Below, in pieces: positions 50,278-61,349 of a stretch of DNA of 64,000 bases (position 1 is the first letter of the stretch; every line of letters starts with the position of its first letter). The notes beneath the pieces are model-generated. The model had not been told where the DNA came from, made no database searches, and saw only the letters and a program-made list of their open reading frames with translations. Both the position numbers and the translations under genes were made by a program. Source of the stretch: Branchiostoma floridae (lineage: Eukaryota; Chordata; Leptocardii; Amphioxiformes; Branchiostomatidae). The stretch spans positions 18,998,585-19,062,584 of the forward strand of contig NC_049981.1 of NCBI RefSeq assembly GCF_000003815.2. Reading direction: 5' to 3'.

Positions 50278-50307
50278 ATATCCAGAATCAGACTTGTCCT
50301 GCATCAT
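50278..50307 (-). CDS. ANK: Candidate alternative first exon MMQDKSDSGY
   Basis: Ten codons, MMQDKSDSGY, end at a near-perfect donor TAT|GTAAGTC in phase 0, so the exon can join the repeat-1 exon directly. The peptide resembles the start of vertebrate ANK2 as I remember it (MMNEDAAQKSDSGEKF), sharing MM and KSDSG. Length and phase therefore fit a short ankyrin leader. The 5' UTR would extend to higher coordinates. The long plus-strand ORF across this position is not recognisable and is probably chance. Confidence 0.55.
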
Positions 50308-51328
50308 TCCTGCTCTCTCACACACAGCTCCAGACAGAGCTGCTCCAACCTACATCCCAAAGTCCCCACTTTTGAATAATTCAGCCTGGAATAATGATCG
50401 CGTCCCAGGATGCACACACATCCAGTCACGTTCGGGACATAAACCTGTGATTACTGACATTCGACATAATGACATTCAAATCATATGCCTGCAGGACGGC
50501 CTGGCTATTAACGAATTCTGGCCTCATTTGCATGCAGCATGCCCAACTATAGGCAACAATATTGGGGAAAATGCATTAACAGCATGTCAGTGACTAGTTC
50601 TGCACAAAGATGTGACCAATACTGTGCAGGGAAGAAGATGGAGAGGCATGAATTGATTTGCTGCAATAGGGGCACCTAGGCTGGAAAGGTAAGAGGCCAT
50701 TGGTGAGAAGGAAAGTATGGCAAAATCTCTGGCATCACATGACACTGTGATTGATCTGTAAGTTGTGAACAGCACTGTCTCATCACTTCTTCTCATACAT
50801 CTACACAGAAGCAAAAATAACTTTTAAAACCTTTCCTGAAATTTCTACAGCAAATTTACAACAAAATGCTCTCCTTCCCAGACCAAAAATAGAAAAAATA
50901 AGTATCAATATGGCCTCTCCGTTCTACAGCAGTACAATAAAATATTCATGAGATGGAAGATAAAAACTGATATCAGGCCAGGGGCTGAAGCCAGCATACT
51001 GAATTTTTCATGGGGTCCCTCAATTACCCACTACTGACTACATTTAGCTGCAAAGACAGACTTTCCAAATCACATTTTCCAAAAATAAATGAGATTTAAA
51101 CGCAGAAGCATCCTGAATATTTTACAAGAAAATTGTTACCACAAAGACACGTATACAGTAAGAAATGATGAGAAAGATACAATATTTCACCCTCTTAGCA
51201 TTAGAATTCTGGGCACATGTGCTGGGGCCTCACGATCAATAAATGGGGCGTTCTGGGATACATCAGTATGATTTAAGGTGGGGGGAGGCAAATACAAGAC
51301 ACAAGCAGAATACAAATCTTTCAAAAAT

Positions 51329-51344
51329 AATATATATATATATT
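51329..51344. repeat. AT dinucleotide run
   Basis: Short (TA)n run, about 15 bp, in AT-rich intron. Confidence 0.8.
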
Positions 51345-52284
51345 TCTATAACAAACTTCCAGTGCTAATTACCTAAACTGTACCGTTAAAACTATATCTT
51401 TTCAAAGTTGACAATTTCACAAAATGTTGGTTTGTACTTTTTGAATTAATGCATTTAATTTTGAAATATCATATCAACATAGTGTTGATATTTCCAATTT
51501 AGGTTCCATTATGATTAGAATGTAGATACAAAAGGACTACTTCCAGCGAATAAGTACACTGACAGAGCAGGAAATATCCCCTCCAACAATTGACCCTCTC
51601 CAGGGTGCTGAAGGCTGCTGAGTCATGAAATGTCCTGGTACCAAAAGGGCCCCATTCTCCCTAACTGTTCTCCCATTGGGCAGGCACAGCAATCCTCTCC
51701 CTATTCATCAAACTACAGACCATAAACACACTCAGGTAAGGCTGGACTGTATCAGGTATATAACCTTTCCTCCATACCTGTATGAGTAAGAATGCAAAAT
51801 AAATAATCGATTGTCAAGTCAGCTAATTGGCTGTAGTTGATTAGCTATTTCAAGCAAAGTACTAGAATTCAACAAAATTGGAAGTAATACTGCATATTGC
51901 AAGACAGAAACTTTGTATGAAATTAGACATTTTGGTAGCTTCAAGTGCAAGAAGCAATTTCCCTGCCAAAAGGCTGACAGCGATGGCATGTGTGTTAAGT
52001 GCGCATATGCTTAGGTGGGATGCAGCCTTGTACTTGTAGCATTATCGGTTCCTACCGTCATAGAATTTATACTGCATGCTGTGATAGGCCGACCTTGGCA
52101 GCATGACACAACAAACATCAAGTTGACGTCATCTACAGGAAGGGGGAGGGGGAGGCTTGGAATACACCGTGATGCTTTGGATGTAGGGGCAAGTATATCG
52201 CTATCCACTGTCTAGCAACCACGGTATTAAAATGTGAAGCCCATCTCTGTCATTGAACTATCTTCTACATCTACCTCCCAAACC

Positions 52285-52440
52285 AAAAGTAGAGTTCCTA
52301 TTTTTCCACCTGGGTGGAGTGATGAAAGCTAATTTACATGTAAGTCCCTTTTCAGAGGACACAACATCTGGGATACCAGGAATTGAACCCGTGTACTTGT
52401 CGATCTCTGGTCGGCTTGGCTAGCCACCCAGCCATTCAAT
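52285..52440. repeat. SINE-like fragment, same family as 1600-1745
   Basis: Has the ACCTGGGTGGAGTG and CTTTTCAGAGGACACAA segments and ends in a tRNA-like string GGAATTGAACCCGTG, which suggests a tRNA-related end read in antisense. Confidence 0.5.
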
Positions 52441-53481
52441 GCTTTCTTGTTAAGGCCCCTTCAAAGGCTGAGCTTTCTAAGACAATAATGAAGGCTAAAA
52501 AGGCAATGATGCTTGACATTAAGGTGATGAACAACATTCATTTGTATCTCGAAAAATATGCAAACTTTAATGTGCTGTCCACAAAAAGAAAATACACAGC
52601 ACTGCAGTGATGATATAATGATGCATATCAGAGGTAAAATCATAAAACCTCTGTCCTGACCAAATAGATTCTTAACTTAGATTACATATTACTTCTTTAA
52701 TCTTGGTTATCAATCAGTAAATCTCATCTGCCAAAGAGGTCGCCACTGTAAGAGATTAGAAAGGAAATCATTTTTCAACCTTCTCCATGTTTGGGTTAGC
52801 CTTTGGCACAGTTTTTGCATTGGGTATGGGGTTTCACAGCAGAAAGATGGGTAATCATACCACCACACTGTAACTTACGTATAAATGCATATATTAGTAA
52901 CAGATTTGGTGCCAAACATAAAGTCTATCTTTCAAGTAGTGAGCATCACATGACCCTCAAGACAGAACCAGTCCTTGATTATAATCTGTGCAATTTGCAA
53001 AACTGGGGCAAAGACCACTATTGCCTATTTGACACAGCACACCTCCATCACAGTTTGTACAGCCAATCTATGATCATCTAACATTTCTTGACACCTCATC
53101 TGGGTGAAATCCGTTTGCTAATTGAGGCAGGTTTCCACATCATATTGTCTTCATATTACTCTATTTCATATCCCTGCAATAGTCTTATATAACAGGTGGT
53201 AGCTTATTTAATATTTCACATAACAATAACAAAGTATATAGACATAACAATAGCAAACTATTTATATCTAATTACCCTTTGCTGTAATTTAGAACTTTGA
53301 GATGTTAAGATATTACTTATCTTGACGAATTGGTCCTTGTGTTATCTAAGTACATGCAGATATCATTTCATTTTGTTGATGTCCCGGAAATCATTTTAAT
53401 ATTTTCAGCACATTTATTTTCCTGAAAAAATATTGAGGTATTGCGAGCATGCTGTTTGTAGAACAAGTCACAAGACTGTAT

Positions 53482-53625
53482 CATGTTCAACACAAAAGAC
53501 ACAAAAACTGGAGGTTCTGATGCAGTGATAGAGTTGGCCACCAGGGGGCCCAAAACTGACTTTTGTGTTTGCAATACCTACCCACATACCAAATGCATCA
53601 TAATCTATCCTGAGGTTCCTAAGTC
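53482..53625. repeat. Dispersed repeat family X, copy 2
   Basis: Collinear with 39650-39815: CATGTTCAACACAAAAGACA, AAAACTGGAGGTTCTG, CCACCAGGGGGCCC, then ACCCACATACCAAATGC. The minus-strand ORF here is a by-product of the repeat. Confidence 0.6.
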
Positions 53626-54738
53626 TTATTCTCATTTTTCCGGAGACACACTCACATACAAACACACACATACACGGAAATGCAGCCAGAAACTACACCT
53701 CCAGATTAAAGAAGGTATCAAATATAAGATTCAAAGGCTGTCATTTCTCGGGTCCTAAAAATTGGGTCACTGGTGATTGGGATGCTAACTGACAACATAT
53801 CCTGCATCCACATAAAGGCTACATATCAACAACCACCTGAACCCAATGAACTCATTTCACAGAGACATTGATTTATGGGTTGCACACAGCATGGGTCAAA
53901 TAATATGGCCGGCTTGTTACAGGGCAGGCCAGGATCTACAACTGTATCACATCTTCAAAAGTACATCACATCTTCAAAGGCTATCGGGACACTTAGAGAA
54001 GGGAAGCGAATCGCTGATAACAATTCTACGTGGAGCCTTGGATCCATCAGAGTTTTGATCTCTGAACTTTGCAGAAGATTAAATGCAAGAGAGGGCGTCA
54101 GAGGAAAGGGTATCACACCCACACACCTCCTACTAATGCTAACACATCTTGTGAATCTGTACTTTCTAATGCGGATCAATAGCTGGATAGATAGTGGACA
54201 TTCAGTAGGCTGGCATGAGCAGAACATGTGAGCCTCGTCGATATTGCACGCATTAAGAAAATGTAACAGCCCATAAAAGTTCCAAGTCATTGAGCCTTAT
54301 CTTAGGTGTACATGTATGTGACCTAATATTGCAGAATAAAACTTTGCTCAGTCCTGACCTGAAGGTTACTTGATGATGATGATGTGACCCGCTGGGGTAA
54401 AATAAACTGAACTTTGTCTGTCTCCAGCTTGACATTTCGACTGTCCCACCCATTGTTTGGGAAGCCATTTTATTGAAGCATACAAAGATATATTTCATCT
54501 ATTTCATGTCATAAAATTCAGATTTCTTTATGGATTGGGTGAAATTTCTGTCTGTCTCAACAAGCAAATTTCTGTCCTGGAAAGGAGGGATGGGTCATGG
54601 AGATAGCCCTGTTCTCGGCTGTATTGTAAAATTTCCATGAAAAAATATGCCTAACTCATATAGAAAAACCCTTCTGACCTTCCTGATACTGGATACTGTA
54701 CAGTGAACTAATGTAAGATCACAACACAACATGAACAT

Positions 54739-55170
54739 TCAAAGTGGGTGTGGCATCCATTATTACAGATATCACCATAAATAAGGTGGGCGTGGCACTA
54801 TTGTCAAAGACATCACCATGAATAAGGAGGGCGTGGCACTATTGTTAAAGACATCCCCACAAATAAAGTAGGCATGGCACTATTGTCAAGGACACCTCCA
54901 TAAATAAGGAGGGCGTGGCACTATTGTTAAAGACATGTCCATAAATAAGGTGGGCGTGGCATCCATCATCGAAGTGGCAATGGCATCTCAATAAATAAAT
55001 ATGGTGGGTGTGGCACTGATTATTAACCATGGCCATGGCATCTTCATCAATAAGCTGGGCGTGGCACTATTATCAAAGACATCTCCATAAATAAGGTGGG
55101 CGTGGCACTACCATAGAGAAAGATGGGCATGGTACTTTTACCACTAAATTATGGGAGGGCATGGGATCTA
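54739..55170. repeat. Minisatellite, 41-bp unit
   Basis: Units of the type AATAAGGNGGGCGTGGCACT followed by ATTGTCAAAGACATC-CCAT. The AATAA(G/A)G word begins at 54780, 54821, 54862, 54903 and 54944, exactly 41 bp apart, then the array degenerates through about 55165. About eight units are visible. Nearly every unit has GGGCGTGGC or a one-base variant, and an inverted copy of the core lies at 55302-55314. Confidence 0.9.
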
Positions 55171-57552
55171 AATGTTAAGTGACAATGTCACCTCAAAGAG
55201 GTGCCATGCAATAAGCGCTTCAAAAATGAGTCAAAACAACACAAATCCTGTCAAGCTTTTTCAAATTTGGCACACAACCACAGTCCTGCTGTGCAGCTGA
55301 AAGTGCCACGCCCACAAATGCAACATGCCTCAATTGCAACGGCCACTAATGTATGACCTATTTCTCAGGCCTGACATAAGAGGATTGCATTGGTACATTG
55401 AATTTGGCTCCGTACATGAATCAGGCTTCTGCATGACATCAGAGCCTTGATCACACAACAGCATTTGATATCTGTGTCAGTAGTACAGTGTTTTAGTTAG
55501 GTGTCCTGTTTTTCTGTCACGACATTTGACACAGTGTGATCCCAGATACAGCCAATACAATTTTATATCATGAACAACAGTGAAATCCACGGGTTGCTGC
55601 TGGCATCCTTGTCCTAATTTCTCTGTTGAGAGATTTCCCACGACAGCCATTGTAGGAAAATAGGATCAACCAGAAATAGAGCTTGATATAATGAACGAAA
55701 AATCGTTTCCTGTTTTGCGCTTGGTTTTCGTAAAGCTGAGCCACGTCTGGGAGTGGAAGGGGTTCAATTTACAACCTTCCAGTAAGTTAAAAGCTGCATC
55801 AATCTACAAATTACTCTGCCACCAGACTGGGAAACGCATTTATTATTCTGCTCAGTCCGCCAGCACTCAGATACTAATCTCGTAATTTCCTCCAAATCTT
55901 ATTTCCGTCCAAGAGCAGACACCCTGGGAATTGTCTCTTCAAAATCAACTTTCCAAGTGCGAGTGATTCAGAGCAGTGCGATGACACATATTCAACCCAA
56001 ACCTCATGCCTATGTCTTTTCATAAAGAATTAAAACCATAGACAGGTTATCAAATATTGATAACACTGAGAGTCAAGGGAGAATAAACTATCTAAAATTG
56101 TTTGCTTGATACCAAACAGACTAAACAGACTAACTTGCATTGAATGTCATGTCTACTTTAAAGCTGACACCATTGAGAAACAGTTATCATATTATACCTT
56201 GGAGTTTCCAGACCATTCTGCTATATTAGACTGTATTGCATTACAGTGCAATCTTATTCATTTCTGAAGCTTAGAAGCTAGATTCTGAAGTATTTTACAT
56301 TTTTTCATAGGCTGACCTGTCCTTTACCCAAACCTCAAAACAGCATAATTGCCCAGATGTAGCAAACAGAAGAAATTAAAGATGTTGCCTTCCCAGTGTG
56401 GCAGTCAAATGCTTTTCATGCTAAAAAAAACTTCTCCTGAATATCCATTTAAAACAAAAACAGTATATTAAATTACCATAGCATACAGGATTGAGTTTAA
56501 CCAGTTTGCAACTTTTAATGTTTTTCTGCCCTAGTCATGTTTGAAAGCTCGCGATTGTTAACTTTTATTGCTAATTCTACTTTAAGGTTGCAGAAATACA
56601 TTTCCTAAGCGTGACCAAAGGGTGGCATTCCTGTCTGTTCCAACAAGTAAAGAAGATTTCTGTCCTAGGACAGAGGGACAGGTCCTGGACTGTACCATCT
56701 ACGATCTGACCTTAGCAAAGGACACTTTGGGAGACATGTTGACATACAAATTTTGTACATTGACTGAGAAGAAGGGCGCCACTGTGGGAATAACAATGAA
56801 CCCACAGACAGAACCAGCTTATCTTGCATGAAAGGCTCAATCTCATTTGTAAGAGATAATCCACAGTGACAGCAGAACAAGCTGACACCAATGAAATTTC
56901 TCCACCATCCATATTCTAAACACAGTCTTGCTACCATTGGCTTCTTTTTAAAGCAGACCTGATATTTGTAACCATTAACAGAATCAAATTGCCCTGGTAC
57001 AAGACTAAAATGGCTGCTACAGTTAACATTTCAGATGAGATGGGGCATCTTTCACAATGGCAAAGTAGGATAAAGGTCATTCTGTAATTAATCTCTGGTT
57101 GAATCTTTTATTCAACTCATGCAGACATTCAACAAATGGCCACAAAACAAATAAACAGAGTTACGAAACATCAAACAAGGCTTTCAGGAAATGCTAGTTC
57201 ATTTACTCAGAAGAATACATAGCATCAAATTATTCTAAATCTTTGTAAAGGCATTGAAAGTACACTAATTGTCTAATAATGTATGAATCTATAATTGCGA
57301 TAAGCCAACAATGTTTGAATGCAATGCCAAAGAAAAAACAAGGCAACAAATAGATATTGCCGGTACATGTAGCAGGGTTTCGATCTCTCGGTCACTTGTT
57401 ACTACATGACTGATCTGGTTATCACGTCAATTCAGTCAACCAACAAAAAGTTGGCTCCCATAATTATCCTAATTGACTCAATGAAAAAGATGTTGCCATT
57501 CCAATGGAGAAAATGACACATTCACAACATGAAACACAGGGAAGAACTAAAC

Positions 57553-57669
57553 CTCCTCCTCTGGCTTTTTCTTGCTCTTCTCTTTATCCTTTTCTTCATT
57601 GTTGTCTTTGGGTTTCAGCGAGTCCTTTTCCATAGCCTCCTTTTCTGCCTTCTCTGGTGTGTTTCCATC
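57553..57669 (-). CDS. ANK: Candidate distal leader exon 2 (39 codons, Lys/Glu-rich)
   Basis: A good acceptor (pyrimidine run then CACAAG) is followed by 39 codons starting DGNTPEKAEKEAMEKD and ending EKSKKKPEEE, phase 0 at both ends. Splicing to the repeat-1 exon would give KKKPEEE-SDGNASF, similar in style to vertebrate leaders that end in a basic/acidic stretch before the first repeat. The oddity is the donor, GAG|GTTTAG, which is weak. If it is not used the frame adds V and stops at once, making a 95-codon stand-alone ORF with the previous exon. The hydrophobic plus-strand ORF over this exon is only its antisense shadow. Confidence 0.45.
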
Positions 57670-58392
57670 CTTGTGATAAAAAAAGGGCAGTTTCAATATA
57701 CAGAATGGGAAGACAAATTTCCAGTATTGATTACAGCATAAATGTAATCAAAATTTATGAGACATTTTGTCTATACATCATAAAATGAAAAGTGGGAGTC
57801 AATCTACAAAAGTGCTGTGCTTCCGAAGATAGTTCCTTTTTGTCAGATTATATTGTAAAAGAGGTACTGTATGTTACTTCTTGTTAAATTTCTTAGAATG
57901 AAATATAAATTCACTATTTGCAACTTTCAAGTTCATTGCATATATGCATTATAATTGTGACTTATTAAAGGCTAGATGTGTATTAATCTTTTATCACTGG
58001 TACCTGACTTAGGAATCAGTAGCTTTGAACAACACTTTTCTAATTACAAAATCAAAGCCACCATACCCATAAAAGACAAGTGCACAAAAAGCAATGCTAT
58101 AAAACATGTGCTCAGGGGAAATTTTCGACAGTGCTCAGTGATCACTTTCTGTTATTACCCATTCCAGTCCGTTTGGATTGGGCAAAGCAAGCAAATTGCC
58201 CAAAAGGAAGTCAGAAATATCCCGGTGCTATTTCACCTTCCATACAAAAATGTCTTATCTGCATGCTTGGCCTAAGTAGACTTTCACATGAACAGCACCA
58301 GAGGGGTTCGGTACTGTATAAAACAAAGCTGGGTGTAGCAGGAAACTACATTAGAACATGCAATAAAGAATGGCAAATGGGCGAGGACTTAC

Positions 58393-58557
58393 CACTGGGA
58401 TTTCCTTTGGTTTTTCCTTTTTCTCCGAAGGTCGCGTACAAATCTGACACAAGATGCATGCTGCGTCGGGGGTCGTGGCAGAGCCCGGAGTAATCGCCGC
58501 CGTGTCAACGTGCTCGCAGGAAGCGCTCGGAGCGAGCTGTTGCTTCTCTCCTTCCAT
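58393..58557 (-). CDS. ANK: Candidate distal alternative first exon (55 codons)
   Basis: An ATG at 58557 opens 55 codons beginning MEGEKQQLAPSASCEH and ending EKPKEIPV, followed directly by a strong donor GTG|GTAAGT, phase 0. The sequence is cysteine-containing in the middle and basic/charged at the end, with no domain I recognise. The surrounding few hundred bases are unusually rich in CpG for this window, as expected at a promoter. It pairs in phase with the exon at 57553-57669. Assignment to ankyrin is inferred from strand, phase and position; it could instead start a small separate gene. Confidence 0.5.
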
Positions 58558-58720
58558 CCCGTCCCACTTGCCTCGGAGCCACGAACGTATACGTGCTACG
58601 TTTCAGTATACCTCAGGGAATGAGGCTGAACCATAGAGCGAATCCAGCCAACGTCGCTCCACAGGGTTCACAACTAGTTACAGGCTGCTGTGAGCAGAGT
58701 TATGGTCGGCGTGCGGAAAA
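58400..58720 (-). promoter_or_regulatory. CpG-rich block at distal leader (putative promoter)
   Basis: CG dinucleotides are dense here (for example around 58425-58515 and 58580-58710) against a CpG-poor background. The block overlaps the distal ATG at 58557. A promoter is inferred from composition and position only; no TATA box or initiator stands out. Confidence 0.35.
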
Positions 58721-60540
58721 CAAGGAAAGTACATTAGCAGCCGGGGCTCTATTGACTAAACTTCATCAAGCCCCACCTACTAACACCTATCAGGGGAAAT
58801 TTCTCACCCAGAGGTGGACATTCATTTTCACCAGCCTCAAAAGGTCCTGACATTGATATCTATCATCTCAGGTATAATATGAAACTTCCGATGTGAGTGC
58901 TCATTTGAATACGAGGCGTTAGCTCCGCTGTCGGGGTCATTATCATAAAATGGCAGGATAATCCCACAGACTCATTGGCTGATTGGAACGACAAAATACC
59001 GTAATGGTGCTGTCATTCATCATTACTTGTCCCCAACCTCCTGTAAACTGTTAAACACAATACTCTGTTATGTGGCAGACATACAAGTTCTGAAGGCCGA
59101 TTTTATCAATTGCGTATTAGTCTTGACTGGTAGCATTTTATTTGTAACCTTCATACATTAGAACATTTGGGGCTAGATTGCATCCTGTCCTCCCCAAGGC
59201 AAAGTAGAAATGGACTCCTCCCGCAAGAGATGAACCCTTTGAGAGAAGGGCTGACATGTGATTGGGCAGTAGAACAGCTCCAGACAAGATGGCGGCAGAC
59301 CTTTTAGCGTAGCTTTGGAAACAAAATTAATGCAAAGCCTTTGGCGATTCCCCGCACGCTACATCTCAATGTATCAGACTCAAACCCGATTAGAGGAAAC
59401 AATCAGAAAATTATGATTGAGGCTGAAACATCAAACATTATCAAGGCTAGTCTGACTTTGACAATGACACAGTGGCCCACTGAGGTATCAAAGAATGGAG
59501 CAAATAAAAGCTAAGGCAGACCTAAACGTTATCTCAGGCAAATGATTGACACAACAGGGATATTGCTCAAAGGCATAACAACATCAGCCTTAAACTCATG
59601 AACAGATACCATCTTACAACCTGACCTGTCACATGCACATATAAAATTACAATGTAATGCACAGCAATGTACAGCATGGGCACCAAGTGTACAGTCAAGT
59701 AACCAATCTTGACATCACGGAGAGCTTCTAAAACCCAACAGCAATGCAACAAAGCTGTATAAGTACTACTTTGAATTATTTATGCAAAAAGGTAGACAGT
59801 CACCAATAGATCCCCAAAATATCTTGTTTGCATTTTTTGTAGATAAAAGGTGGTCAGAGAAAAGACTGGCTTTGTTTTATTTCTTGCCTTGAGCATGTAC
59901 AAGGAAATATAGCGGTGCTAATAGGCAGTTTATGCAAAGAATGGAAAGATGTCATCATCTGATAAAACTAAGTCATCTCAGTATGAAAGATGATTATGCA
60001 CATTGCAACAAGACAGAAGACCTTGAGTTTATCATTTAGGCCCTGATACCTGTAAGTAATCTATCACATTTGTACCAAATGCAGAGGAAAAGAAAAATGA
60101 GTTGAAATATCTAAATTAGCAGATCAACTTATGGCAAAACCTTTAGAAGATTATCTTCATTAGTTTAGAAAAAAATTGTGAGCAACCAGCAAATACAATT
60201 TATGTAACATTAGATGTTATGCAGTTATTGATTCTCTCTGATATAGATATTCGAGCTATTAACAGTGTAAGATAGTTTTGTTGAACTCTTATACAATTAC
60301 TTAAGTTTATTGAACTCAACACAATACCCGGGATCAATCACACCTTTATATCAATTTGTTCATTCCTTCACACCCCTATAGTGCCTGGTGGCATATATAT
60401 AGGGCAGCAAGTTTCCTTGCTATGTCAGTAGAAAGATATAATGTATGTTCAGGGAGGGGTTGCTATTCCTTACCCTTAAACATGCTCAAGGGACTTTTTT
60501 TTAGAAAACTCCAAAATATGGATGCAGCCCCCAACTGGGA

Positions 60541-60627
60541 TGCCCCACCCAGAATTGAACTGGGGTTCCTAACTAATTGGAACGAGGAGCTCAACTCTGA
60601 GGCTGTGACCAGTTAAGCTACAGGGAT
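60541..60627 (-). repeat. tRNA-like element (SINE head or tRNA pseudogene)
   Basis: On the minus strand TAGCTTAACTGG resembles the A box of a pol III promoter. CCCAGTTCAATTCTGGG forms a perfect five-pair T arm with a B-box-like loop, ending GGGGCA. The acceptor stem pairs only partly and there is an extra arm of about 15 nt, so a functional tRNA is unlikely; a tRNA-derived SINE head or decayed Leu/Ser-type tRNA fits better. Confidence 0.5.
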
Positions 60628-61285
60628 ATCCTTTACATTAAGTTAACTGTGGAAAATATTACATGACAGTCACGTACACTTCCAGGAAATCTGATCACAT
60701 TAAGGAAAATGCCTTGGAGGTAGATAAGACTTAAAAGCTATCTTTTACTTTCATCACTTTAATGTTAAGCCATAACCTGGATCTTTTAAACATCTGCAAT
60801 ATGTCTCCCAGAGCCAGGGGCCATTCTTCTCTTGTAAGTTTGATGTCTCGCAGGGAGAAACTATTTGCTAATAGATGCTGCAAATAAGACATATACTTAT
60901 CACAGAATGAGTATAAAATGGTCAACAATTAGAGATATTTATTTGACATTGTATTATTATATTCAAGGACAGAATGATTAACTGTCATATCATCTTACTT
61001 CCTTGTTAAAACAACATGGGCAAATCCCAGAGACATCTGCTGCAAAGATGCCTGAAACATGAACTTTGTTTTCGATAAAAGAACCAACCGATGCAAACAC
61101 TAAAAACACAAAGCTAAAAATTATGAATATCCATTCATACCTATTTCACATTACCTAATCACATATGCAGACAACCACTACAGGTAATAACAATACATAA
61201 GGACTCAAGAAGGAATTCATCTTTTGCAATAATCCTTCCATAGTGAACAAAGCGAGTTAACACATGGAACCTGTGCAATGGCAAG

Positions 61286-61349
61286 TTCAGCACCAAGGAC
61301 AGATACAAACATTGCTGAGGAAGAGAAGTTCAGCACCAAGGACGCCCAC
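61286..61349 (+). promoter_or_regulatory. Pair of RE1/NRSE-like motifs
   Basis: TTCAGCACCAAGGACAG at 61286 and TTCAGCACCAAGGAC at 61329, 43 bp apart, in the 5' flank of the distal leader. The shared AAG instead of the consensus ACG shows common origin with the copy at 14954. Confidence 0.4.

Larger units (their letters stand above)
44338..57552. other. Upstream intronic and promoter region between alternative leaders
   Basis: For the proximal isoform this is 5' UTR and promoter; for the distal isoforms it is intron. It carries the short leader exon at 50278-50307, SINE heads near 45.5, 46.1 and 52.3 kb, an AT dinucleotide run near 51330 and the 41-bp minisatellite at 54.7-55.2 kb. No other gene is recognised. 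Confidence 0.6.
1374..58557 (-). other. ANK: Ankyrin gene, 5' part (alternative leaders, all ANK repeats, linker, start of spacer to ZU5)
   Basis: Ankyrins link membrane channels, exchangers and adhesion proteins to the spectrin cytoskeleton; the N-terminal solenoid of 24 ankyrin repeats binds the membrane partners. In the sequence, about thirty minus-strand exons encode consecutive 33-residue repeats of the type NG.TPLH.AA..G, in the order and with the sequence signatures of vertebrate ANK1/2/3. Without the cassette exon and with both repeat-20 exons, the proximal isoform would give roughly 920 residues before leaving the window. ZU5, UPA and death domains are absent here and presumably lie beyond position 1. 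Exons are almost all phase 0 with canonical splice sites. Which vertebrate paralogue is closest cannot be decided by eye; a pre-duplication single orthologue is likely if this is a lancelet. Confidence 0.95.

Noticed and set aside
50162-50593. 143-codon plus-strand ORF, the longest in the window
   Set aside because: Overlaps the candidate MMQDKSDSGY exon in antisense, has no known motif or repeat, and no clear splice partners.
54378-54476. MASQTMGGTVEMSSWR... ORF ending CAA|GTAACC, considered as a further alternative leader
   Set aside because: Phase fits, but the donor is weak, the His run is from a short CAT repeat, and the sequence resembles dispersed repeat DNA.
57529-57741. Plus-strand ORF that looks like a membrane protein (Leu/Phe-rich)
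   Set aside because: It is the exact antisense of the Lys/Glu-rich leader exon; AAG/GAG codons read backwards give Leu/Phe. No independent support.
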